The position numbers were made by a program, and so were the translations under genes. From Tubulanus polymorphus (lineage: Eukaryota > Nemertea > Palaeonemertea > Tubulaniformes > Tubulanidae): a DNA stretch of 64,000 nt. The stretch lies in assembly GCF_964204645.1 (NCBI RefSeq), contig NC_134030.1, forward strand, positions 9,422,278 through 9,486,277. The letters run 5' to 3'. Shown here in pieces: positions 1 through 12,100 of this stretch (the first letter of the stretch is position 1; every line of letters starts with the position of its first letter). Under the pieces are notes generated by a model. The model was not told where the DNA came from. It was given only the letters and a program-made list of their open reading frames with translations, and searched no databases.

Positions 1-102
1 CGTATCGAAGATTTCTCCATACCTCTGTCGTTTATATTTAGGTGCATGTGTATGGATAAACTCTTCGTTTGTAAAACGTTGAAATTTCTTGTGCATTTTC
101 AG

Positions 103-3100
103 AGTTATACGTCCAGAATTTGGGTGTGAACAAAACCCTCATCGGTGTCAACAATTTCACGATTGTTTGGGATGCTCCCGCAAATGCTATAGGCCGACTG
201 AAATATCTTCCCCAGCTTCGGTAATTATTACATATTGGACTGCCGGCTTTTGCGTTCCCTTTTCATCTGTTTGTAAACGTCTGTAAAAGTATTTTGGGAA
301 GTTTTGAAAAACGCTTTGATGTATTGTCTCAGGGTGGCCCCTTACCAGGAATTCAGGAAAATCAGGCAAAAGTCGGGGAATTTTCTGTCCATTAAAAGAG
401 TCAAGGAATATTCTGGGAATTTTGTGAAAAAGCTAAAATTTGGGAAAAGTCAGGAAAATTTGCTAGATCGTGTGTAAAATCTCACAGTTTCCATCTAGTA
501 TTTGAATGTTTTGATTGATTGGATTCTTAGCAGATCAAGTCGGGGAAAAGTCAGGGGAAAGGCAAGTCAAATAAAAGTGGCCACCCTGTGTCTGGATATT
601 TGGTTAATTCATCTATTATCAGGTCACATCTGGAGCCCAAGAGGTACCTCAATTGGTGAAGATACGATTCTATAGCTGATTTACACTTATCAATTGTTTT
701 TTTCCTCTTTCAATAAGGGTGCAAGACAAACCTTCGTCGCGTTACATGAACTTTTCGGAGACGTCCGATCGCCGCTTCACATTCTTACACCTATTGGCGC
801 AAACGAAATACTTGTACCGTGTACGGGTCATCCAGATCGTCAATCAAATGAGAATGGTCTATCCACCGCAGCTCATGTTACCGACCGAGACACTTACAGG
901 AAGTAGGTATTAATCATTAAATACAGCAGCTCATCGCGGATTCGTTATGTCAAAGAATGTAAAAAATGAAAATCAGGCCATTGATAAAGCCGACAGATCA
1001 ATCAACGAGTAAACACACATTTTGTCGACTGGTATATTTGATGTGGAACGCTAAAATCTAGACTTACCCAATTGATGTAATGATACCTAATCCTTTTCCT
1101 ATTTACGCCATCTGGTCATGGGATAGCCGATTGCACAGGGTCCTATCGCTGTGACTATAGTCTGATTGTGTAATTTCAGTTCCTTCGAAGCCGCAGTTTT
1201 TAACGGCTACTGCAGTACTCTCGCCAAGCGATAAATACAGCGTAAAAGTCGACTGGAAATCTCCGAAGCAACCGAACGGAGTCATCATAAAATACGTAAT
1301 CGTGAGTACATTCGATATATTTCATTTATCGATTAGTTTACGATAGAAGTAACCGAGAAGACGAAGACTGATAATATTGTAAAATAAGACATTGTTTACT
1401 CAGTGATACTTTCATTCTTTGGTTCAGAGACGCATTTGATTTTATGTTTTGTGGGTTATTTCTGATTGCTTAGCTATGTGAAACTTAACTTGGGCCACAA
1501 GTAATTGATACCTTGTTTCTTATCCTGTGAAAATTTCAAACCTAGGTGGGTATGCGGAAAACACAATACAAGTGACAAAAAAAACACAAAAATCCTGACT
1601 TGACAATATTGTTAAATTTGATGTAGATTCCAAATCTAGATGTGACATTTTTCACTAGTGACTCGAATCTAATAGGCATCCCGGCAGCTTCTTCACCGAC
1701 GGAGTTGCCTTTACAGACATACACGTTCACATCGAGGCTAGTAGTTTCGACGTTCGGAAGGGACACGGGAAGTGCCTTCTTAATGGCTCCGGGAGGCAAT
1801 AAGTCAGTGGTTATTAATTTATGATACAATTCTTTAAATGTTAATGTGAATTTGTCGATCAAAATCACCTCTACTACTGTCCAAGGAACAAAAGTAGTTC
1901 CATATCTGTCGATAATTTTGACGGCCAGCTGGACCACTTCAACCGACTCGGCCATGATTACCTGATAGATCGCGCAAACACGCAAGCAGTTCTATGATTG
2001 GCGCAGAGTACGCGATACGTCAGGTTATTGATTAAGCAGCCAATGATATTCCATGAAACATAAACAGATAATCGCGGAGATGACTGATACTCGGTCATGT
2101 ATTTACCAAAACTTATTTACGAGGTAATTAAACATCTAACAATGCGATGTTTGTGAAACAGACAACAAAAAACAAGAAACAATAACAAAAAACAATGTTT
2201 TGATCAAAGTTTTTTTATTCATAATATTTCTGTGTTTTTGCTATGCAGCAAATCGGGATCGTCAGACCTATGCGCGCGGAAGATAAGAAACACGCAGCAA
2301 TTACTTGTGGCCTTGTGGAACTGGTTCCAGCATGTAATTCTTATCTATGGAATGTTTTATGAAATATCATTGGTTAGCTCTATGAAACATTACGTGTGAA
2401 ACTGGCCTAGAGCATTTGATTAATGTTACTGAGAATACAGTTTGCATAATAACATAGTGTAACAATCATTATCGCAAAGAATTAATTAAGGATAAGCCAA
2501 AAAGGCTTTTACATACTTTTGATATCTATCCGTTATTTTTTGATAAATAATTTGTTTTTATCGAATAATTTGCAGTCGGCGATGAAACTTTGGGAGAAGC
2601 TGCGTAGCATCACCGTAAATAAAATTCGCAATCCACGCTCGCCAAATATCGCTCTCACTGCGGACATCAATGGTCTACCTGTTGGATATAACTACACTAT
2701 CAGTGTAAGTACTTCAGTCCATGTAGATGGCCACTCATTTCTGTCTGAATAGTTAACCTGGCAAGTTTCCTAAAACTCGTTCTAAATGGATAATGTTTTC
2801 AAAGGTGCATGATATAAACTCCTTTGATATGAGCAAAATATCTGAAACTCCATTAAAACTTCTTCAATGTTTAGAAATAGGCTATTAGAAATATTTGTGT
2901 AGTTTGTAGTTGTTCGGTAAACTACCGGTACGCTTAAATTTGTAACGTTGGGACTGGGACTTGTGTCTACCCAATAAAGCGGTTAACAAATTAGGAACTG
3001 AGTTTAGGTAGTAATGAGGATAAAAATGATAAAACCACTAAATAAATGGTTTTCTGAGAAAAAAAGTAACAAATTTGGGAGGTGTCCACAGTAATTGGGA

Positions 3101-6100
3101 TATAAAAATGGTGCAGACACTTCCTCAAAATTTTTCCTTGAAAATGTCTATCCAGGAATGACTTCCGTAGGGAACCTGCTTGGAAGTGCTCAATGTGATA
3201 CTTATAAACAACTGAGGCTTGTGGCGTGAAAGAGGGTATTTGTACTAATATTTGTACAATGTAGGTTACACCATGGACGAACGCTGGCCCTGGTCCGACT
3301 GCGAGAACGTTCATATTTTTAGAGGAAGGTGCGGTTATCCGTTCGGTCGATGTATCCACGATAACCGCGGTTCCGACTGCCACGACCGTGAAGGTTTATT
3401 GGAAACCGCCGCAAACCAAATCCAGCATAAAGGGTTACTACGTGAATTTGGTGGCGACAAAGACCCATGAAGCGAAGACATGCGTCGCCCCACCGACTGT
3501 TAAAAACTGTTCCTGTTCGTGTAAGTTTATATGTGTTGTCCTTTTATTTGGCATTGATCGTAGTGCTCTGAATCTAATCTTGAAATGATGGCATCATTAT
3601 GTTGAAATATATCCAAATCGTCGGGCTTGCTACAGTAGACTACGCACGGGTTGGAGCCGATCGACTTGGATAACCGACGTAATATCGAAACTTTATAAAA
3701 CATACACACGCATCAAGTTCTGAAAACCCGACAGGGGTAACAGGGGCTTCTCGGTTATGAAAATTTCTCCTGAATTTTCTCAGCAGTAACAATGATAAAC
3801 CGTGTAATAACTAACATTTCAAACGGTTCCCAGGCGTCATGTTCCAACATTTTATGAAATAGGGCTTGAAATTCGTGTAACTTACCGGTATTGACCTAGC
3901 ATTTTTCCGTCTTTCTCCGAAATTAGTTACCAATCTAGCATGTGACACGGAATATCAGATAACCATACAGATATACAACAACATCAATACGGGTTCGGAA
4001 AGCGGTCGCCGATATATCAAAACGCTCGGACAGTCGCCAGGAATCCCCAAGTACTTGCGCGCTGAATTAGCTGGAAACACCGCCGTAACGATATCATGGG
4101 TTCCTCCATCAGTTCATTCAAAACCCTTCGTAAGTCAGTAACATAATTCTGCTAAAAGTTAAACTGCATAATGTAATTCTGCTAAAAGTTAAACCGCATA
4201 ATGCGGGAAATTGTGGACTGAGGAAATAGGTCGGCATGATGCAAAATGCAGATGAAAAATCATATTCTACGAAGTGCGAGTGACTGATGGAAATTGCAAA
4301 TTGTATAGATATCTGGATCTCTGGATCTCATCTGAATTAAAACGTTTAACTACCAATGGTAAAACAACATATTATTTTCTCATTTGGTTTGATAGGTATA
4401 CACGGTTTTCTACGATCACGACAACAGTCACATGACGGAATGGAACTTGGGAATATTCTCGCTCAACGCGACCACTCGATCGACGCAGTTCACGGTCAGG
4501 AACTTGCACGCCTGCGAAGAATACAGTTTCCGCGTGCAGATCACCGGTCCCACGTGCCCCGGGCCACTGAGCAGCCCGACTGCGATCAGGACTGTATTCG
4601 GTAAGAGGTTTTTATATGAAGCATGAATCAGTTAAGCCTCAATGATTAAAGATTGCTCATGGGAATACGTATAGTTGGTTAAAGATATCTTGCGTATAAA
4701 TATCATAGTAACAATGGACTTTCGATTTGTGTCAATGTCAACTATCCACTGATTAACTGTAAGCAACTTTTACACAACTGGACCCTGGTGTCATGTAGTT
4801 GACAGCAAATGCAAATCTCTTTAAGAAAAAATTTTTTTTTAAAGTTAGCTGTTGACTGCTGTAAATTGTACTGATCATGGTACTCAGAAATTATTCATCA
4901 TGTTTAAATTCTGAATTTATTGACGATTTCTTTTTAGATGCGACCGCTCCACCAAAGTATTTGAAAGTGATTTCGCAGACACCAAAGCTTATCAATATAA
5001 CTTGGGAAGCGGCGTGTGACTTTGTCACCACTCCGATGGTATGATCATTAACTCTTTCAAATCTAAAACTTGAAGGACAATTCATTCAATTTGTCGACAG
5101 AACGTTCAAACGATAAATAGTTTAGTCAATCGATAGACAGCAGTATCAATTGATAGACAGAACATTCAAATGATTGATAATTTATTCAATTGATGGAGAG
5201 TTCATTCAATTGATAGGCGGTTGTTTCAATTTATAGACAGAACATTCAATTGATATGCAGTAGTTTCAATTGATAGGCAATAGTTTCAATTGATATGTAG
5301 AACATTCAATTGATAGATAGTTTATTCAATTGATATGCAGTAGTTTCAATTGATAGGCAATAGTTTCAATTGATATGTAGAACATTCAATTGATATGTAG
5401 AACATTCAATTGATAGATAGTTTATTCAATTGATATGTGGTAGTTTCAATTGATAGGCAGTAGTTTCAATTGATAAATAGTTTATTCAATTGATATGTAG
5501 TAGTTTCAATTGATAAATAGTTTATTCAATTGATATGTAGTAGTTTCAATTGATAGGCAGTAGTTTTAATTGATAAATAATTTATTCAATTGATGGAAAT
5601 TTCATTCAATTGATAGGCAGTCATCATCATCTGTCGGCTGCAGCGCAGGCGACCACAAGTCTCCGCCAACTGACTCGATCTTGGGCTATGCGAACTATCT
5701 CTCTCTCATCGGCACCTCCGAGGAGACTCTGGATGTAGCCCAGGAAGCTGAGACGAGGACACCCTACTCGGCGTTTCCCATGGGATGGTACATATAGGCA
5801 GTAGCGTCGTGCTGGTTCTTCTTCTGGCATGCGGAGGAGGTGACCTATGAACATAAGCTGCCGTTTGATGACATGCTCCATCAGAGGTCTCGTCCCAGTG
5901 TCTCTATAGATTGTTGCGTTTGAGACATGGTCGCTCTTTTTAATGCCAAGCATAATGCGATAGCATGATGTAGCGAAAGCATTGATCTGATCTGCTATTT
6001 CAGAGGTAGCTATCCAGGACTCGCTGCCGTAAAGCAAGACTGTTCTGCAGGAAGTATTGAAAAGGCGGATTTTGGTGTTAATTTGCTTCTCTAGAGCCTT

Positions 6101-9100
6101 TCCAGTTTCCAGAAGGCGGTCCAGGCCAGAGCCTTTCTTCTTTTGAAGTCGGACTTGCTGTTGGCCGTCATAGAGCCCAAGTATTTGGAGTCATTTACTC
6201 TGGCGATTTCCTCCCCATAGACTTTAAGTGATTGGCTTGAGTTGCACCCAGAGCTCATGAATTCAGTATTTCCGTCGAGTACTGTACCCTTTCCTATGGT
6301 TTTTGCCAATATTTTCTAAATTTGGATTTATCGCCAATGGTTTTTCTATACGACCCGGCCCTGCGGTATTGCATTTAGCCACCGGCGAAATCCGTCATCT
6401 TTTTTCTTGGCGTTCTCGCAGTAGAACGCGTTGGATTTTTTCGCCGTAAAAATCTGGGAATTAGGATATTAGGGAGTTTTCACTCTCGTAACGGTGAGTC
6501 CGTTCGGTTTGGGGGTTATCCCTGATTTCTTTTTTTCCGAAAGAATTTTATTTACAAATATAATTTGATTGAATTGAATTGAATTGTTTTGATTTGTAAC
6601 AGGATAATTATGCCACCCCCTCCTAAGGGTCAGCATTTGTTTGGCACGATTCATGTGCGTCGTGCAGGCGCAAATCCGGTCAAATATGTGCAAGGAGCAA
6701 TCCTTGCAATATTTGCGTCGTGTGGTCCGAGGACCTTTGGCTTCGGGCCGATAAGGCTCTTAAACTAAGAGATCGTCGTCGAGTTAGCAGGGATTCGTCG
6801 GTTTCGGCCGATGTGCCAACCGACGTTTCTAATCCTGTTTCTTATCGTAAAGCGGAGCGGTCGCCGGTCGTTCAGGTACGATCGGCTTCCCAACTCCGTT
6901 CACCGGGGAGGAACGCTGGTTCACCGGCACCGGTCTCCGGTCATTCACCGGTCTCTGGTCGTTCACCGGTTCGGCCGGTTCGGCCGGTTCAGACTACATG
7001 TTCGGAACCGAGCGCGCGCCGCGGTAGTCGCGAACGGCCCGCACCGGTTCAGTCGGTACCGGTCCGGGTCGGGCATCGGTCCGGTTCGGTCCGGTTCGGC
7101 CACCGGTCCGGTCCAGACGTCGTCCGGTTCAAAACATCCGGTACGTTCATCGTCTGATTCTGATCGTCGCTCCGGGGATAGAGCTCGCTCTCCCACTAGA
7201 TTTAGACGCCGGGAGCGTAATAAACGAGCAAGATCTCCTTCTCGCAGATCAAGGTTTGATCGCGAGAGGGACAACGATCGTTATTGTCGGAAGTTTCGCC
7301 GTCGGTCTTCTCATCGTTCGTCGACGTCGGTTAGCGATGAAAGCGATTCTTCTAGTAGGTCGCGATCCCGTTCGAGGGACCGTCACCGAAGTCGGCATGA
7401 TCGTCGGGATACTGGAAAATACCTGACTCAGAAGGATTTCCATGTATTTGAGGAGAAAATTTTAAACTTGTTATCTTCGTCGCAACAAGTCGCTGCAACT
7501 TCTACAACAGGTAAGCCTATTCCTGATTGTCCGGTTAGAAGTTCGCCAGCCCACTCAGTTTTTCGGAATTCTGACTCTGAATTCCTGGATGCTGCGGTAG
7601 GGTCTGATTTCAATGAGGATCCGGTCCCAGAGGCGGCAATTCCTTCTGGGGTCGTTCCTGTCGCAAGCAATTGTGGGTTGCCCCAGACGATGGGGGCTTC
7701 CCTGGCTCGCAATGTATCTCCGTCCCGTTCAGTTTTATCCGAACCAGCGGGGGACATGCCATTTAGAGCGATGATAAGTGAGTTCTTTGTCAAGCCAGGG
7801 CAACTCGCGCTAAGCCCACAGCAGCTCCTCTGGTCGGTGAGTCAATGGAAGCTTATCGCCCTCCGGACTCCGATCTTAACGTTTTACGGGAATCGTCAGC
7901 GGTTTCGAGAGAATGGGCTCGATTGGATACGCAATTATGGGGTGAATGTCGGCCTGGAACTTTTTCATTTCCCCCTCCAGAACGGGGTATGAAATCTGGG
8001 AAATATTTTAGTTCAACCGATCCACCTATAGGCGCATTTCGCTCGGCGTATTACGCAACTCCAGGTGCTGTGGATCACAGTCATAACTGCCTGGATGCTG
8101 ATTATACTTTGATCAGCCCGGATACTGTTACAGCACAGTCGGGTATTCGTTTGCCTAAGTCCGGTTTGGTGGCCATGACGTCAATCCTGGACAATCTTAC
8201 CAGGGTTGGTTCGTTTCAAGATATGGCACTTAAGGTGTTGACGGGTGAGCTTCGCGAGACTCACGCCGCCGTTCATGCGGGCTCCGACCCAGAGTCAGTT
8301 GCCCTAAAACTGGAGGGAATGGACCGGATTATCCAATCTTTGGCTCGGTCTGTTTCGCATGTAATTCCGTTGTCGGTTCGGGGTCAGGCTAATCTGGTGT
8401 TAGCCTCCCGTCAGTCAGTGATGGACTCCAGTGGCAAAATTCGTCTACCGGATATGGTGTCCAATGCTTTGCTGAGAGCCCCATTGGGGACGTCTTCACG
8501 TCTCTTCTCCGGTTGGTGCGCTCCGGTTTCCGCAGAGCTGAGGAAGATTCGGGAGGTTGAGGCCAAGTCCAACCCCCGAACTCCGTGGAAAAAGCGTTCT
8601 GGTCCGACGCCGGCGGCGCAAGGTTCGGCACGGACGCAAACAGGACCATCTCAAATTTCAGCGCTTTCTCAGGCGGCTTCGGATGCCGGTTGGAGAACTA
8701 GCGCACAACTTCAACAATCGTGTCAAGCCTCGTCCGGTCGTAACAGTTCCGGTTCGTATCGAGGCAAGAGGAAGGCTCCAAAAAAGGGGCTCTTCCTTTC
8801 GGAAAAACTCGAAATGAATTCTTGGGACCAGTGGGAGGTTGTCTGCAGCAGGCAGCAACCCACTGGTCCGACCTCTTTGGAGACGGTTGGCCCTCCCGGG
8901 TCGTCTCTCGGGGCTACCGTCTCCGTTTCCTAAGGCGACCGCGCCTGATGAGGTCAGCTCCCGACATGCGGCCAAAACCAGGTCAGGAGGCCTTAATCTC
9001 TCCGGCTCTCAAGGAACTGGCAGAAAAGGGAGCGATAGAACCAGTTTGCAACGAAACTTCTCCCGGCTGGTTTTCTCGAATATTCATGGTACCAAAGGCC

Positions 9101-12100
9101 ACAGGGGGTCAACGGACAGTGATAGATCTGTCATCCCTCAATCGGCACCTAGACATTCCAAGGTTCAGGATGACCAAGCCCAAGGACGTGATTCAAGGGC
9201 TCCGTCCGGGTCAATGGGCGGCTTCATTGGACCTGAAAGATGCTTACTTTCAGGTTCCAATTCACCCAAAATCTCGGCGATTTCTCAGGATAAAGTGGAA
9301 AGGCCGCCAGTTCCAATTCAGGTCTCTTCCATTTGGCCTCAGTACGGCCCCGTGGGTTTTCACCAAGTTGGTCAAGTCAGTTCAGAAGGTACTTCAGTCA
9401 AGGGGTGTTCGACTGTTCGTTTACCTCGACGACTGGTTAATAGTCGCGAATTCGGCTCAGGAATGTCGGGAGGCAATGACCTCAGTCTTGGACTTAGTCC
9501 ATCAGCTAGGGTTCCGCGTAAACAGGGAAAAATCTCAGTTGACGCCGGCCCAACAGTTCACTTATCTCGGCATGGACTTCGATCTCTGAATCGGCAAAGT
9601 CTTTCCGTCTATGGTTCGAGTGGCCAAACTTCAAGAAGCTGTAGCGGGAGTGTCCACAACCCCGAGAACAGCTCGTTACTGGTCACGGCTTCTAGGCTCC
9701 ATCAGCTCCATGGGTCTGGTGGTGCCCTTAGGCCGCCTCAGAAGCAGGCGCTTGCAACAATATTGGAAGGTCTTCTGGTCTCAGTCGAAGGGCAACTGGG
9801 AGGCCTTGATTCCCGTACCTCCAACCGATCTAAGTCCGGATCTTCAGTGGTGGGCGGCCACTACGAATCTTCGGCTCGGGGTGTCACTAGCCCCGTTAGA
9901 GGCTCCAGTTCGTGTATTCACGGATGCCAGTCACCAAGGTTGGGGGGCACATCTGGAGAACCGAGTCAAAGCCGGGAAATGGTCTCGCTACGAGGCCACC
10001 AACCACATAAATTTCCTAGAAATGCTGACCGTGTGGAAGGCCCTGAAGTTCTTTCACAGGAGAGTGGAGGGCCACCACGTTTGGTTAGCCACAGACAATT
10101 CAACAGTGAGGGCTTACCTTCAGAACCAAGGAGGCACTCACTCAGAAACCCTCACAGGTCTGTCGGCCAAAATTCTTCTTTGGTGCCAGACAAAGGGCGT
10201 GTCCCTGACTGTGGCACATTTAGCAGGGAAAAGGAACGTGATGGCCGATGCTCTGTCTCGTCGAGGTCAGGCTATTGCGACAGAATGGGTTCTCCACCAA
10301 GAAGTAGCCGATCGGGTTCGGGGCATTTTTGGCAATCCGCTGCTGGATCTGTTTGCCACCCGGTTCAATCGGAGGTGTCCTCTGTTTGTGTCCCCGTTTC
10401 CAGACGCGGAAGCGTGGGGGGTCGATGCCTTCTCTCTGGACTGGTCGGGGATGCATGCGTATGCGTTCCCGCCCACACCAGTCCTGCCGCGCTTACTGGA
10501 TCAAATAGAGAGATCAGTCAATTGCAACATAGTTCTGGTAGCACCATGTTGGCCGGCTCAGAAATGGTTCCTACCACTTCTCAACCTACTGTGCGACAAC
10601 CCCAGGATTCTTCCAAATTTCCCATCGCTTCTGTCTCAGGGGATCTTTCGGCATCATCCAAACAGCCAGTGGTTAAATCTGCTCGCCTGGCCATTGTCCA
10701 GCGATCCTTGTCAGCTTCAGGCTTTTCAGAACAGGCTGCCTCCTTTATCGCAGGATCTAAGCGGCCATCAACAAGTACCATTTACGATGCCAAATGGAGT
10801 CATTTTGCGGATTGGTGTGCTGCAGGGGAAATTGATCCATGCTCACCCTCTGTAGCTCAATTGGCAGATTTTTTACTGCACCTATTTGTAGCAAAAGGTT
10901 TACAGGTCATAACTATTAAAGGTTACCGCTCCGCGATTTCTCATACATTGCGTGCTTCTGGATGGCCAAATGTAGCAGGGGATCATCGGATATCCCAGCT
11001 GGTTGCTGGGTTTTCTATTTCCCGGCCTCGGGTAACAAGGACAGTTCCACCATGGGATCTGTCTGTAATTTTGAAGAAGTTAATGGAGGCTCCATTTGAA
11101 CCTCTTTCGGCAGCGTCTTTTGCAAATTTGTCAAAAAAGACTGTATTTTTGCTGTTCTTGGCTTGCTCGGCCCGTCGCTCTGAGATTCATGCACTTTCAG
11201 TCCGACAAGGTCACATTGTCTTTGGGCCAGCGAATGAATTTGTTTCGCTGCGGCCTGCTTTGGAATTTTTGGCAAAGAACCAACGACCAGGCTCGGTTGG
11301 GCGTCAATGGCGAATTGAAGCCCTAAAACATCAAGTGGAACCGGGCATCCCGGACAGGACTTTATGTCCTGTGCGGGCGTTGTGTTTCTATTTAGATCGC
11401 TCTGCTTCACGGAGGGGTTCACGGGAGCGGTTATTTATTCCGCTGCTGGATCACCTAAAGGGTGATATTTCGCGGGACACAGTAGCCCGATGGGTCTCTT
11501 CAATGATCAAGGACATTTTATTGAAGGAGAATCTTTCCTCGGAGGGAGTCGTTTCTCATCAAGTGAGGTCTATGGCTACTTCCTGCGCAGACTTTTCGGG
11601 TGCTCCGTTGGAGGAAGTCTGTCGGGCCGCCTTTTGGAATTCACCGTCGACATTCATGTCATTTTATTTACGGGATGTTTCAGGCCAGTTAGGCTCATTA
11701 GCTTCACTTGGTCCTGTTGTCATGGCTCAAGGTGTCCGTTCTTTCCGATCGGACCCTTTAGTGTAGAATATTTATGTAGCATTATCAGGATCACAGGGGG
11801 TGTATCCTTGTACATAGTTTGGGCTCATATCTGCAAGTATTAATTTCGCAAAATTCTGGGGGGGGCCCCTGAGCTGGACGGACTCACTGTGGCCAACCGG
11901 TCTTCCCTGTGCTACAGTGCTCCATTCCGTGCTTGAGTAAGTGCTCTCTTTTTCCCTCTTACCTTGCGTTTGAGCGGTGGTTTTTCTATCTACCTTTCCC
12001 ACCATCCTTGTGCTAGGCTAGTCTAGCAAAAACCATAGGAAAGGGTACAGTACTCGACGGAAATATTATAATTTTTGGAACTAAAATTTGTATTTCCGAG

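Noticed and set aside
3252-3470. Alternative plus-strand frames over the SORL1 exon at 3265-3520
   Set aside because: Only the frame reading VTPWTNAGPGP to VYWKPPQTK gives FN3 sequence and joins both neighbouring exons in phase.
6963-7274. Minus-strand open frames in the DIRS gag region
   Set aside because: They mirror the RS- and CCGGT-rich plus-strand coding sequence and lack any domain.
10220-10781. Minus-strand open frames over RNase H and recombinase
   Set aside because: Shadows of the strongly supported plus-strand genes in GC-rich sequence.
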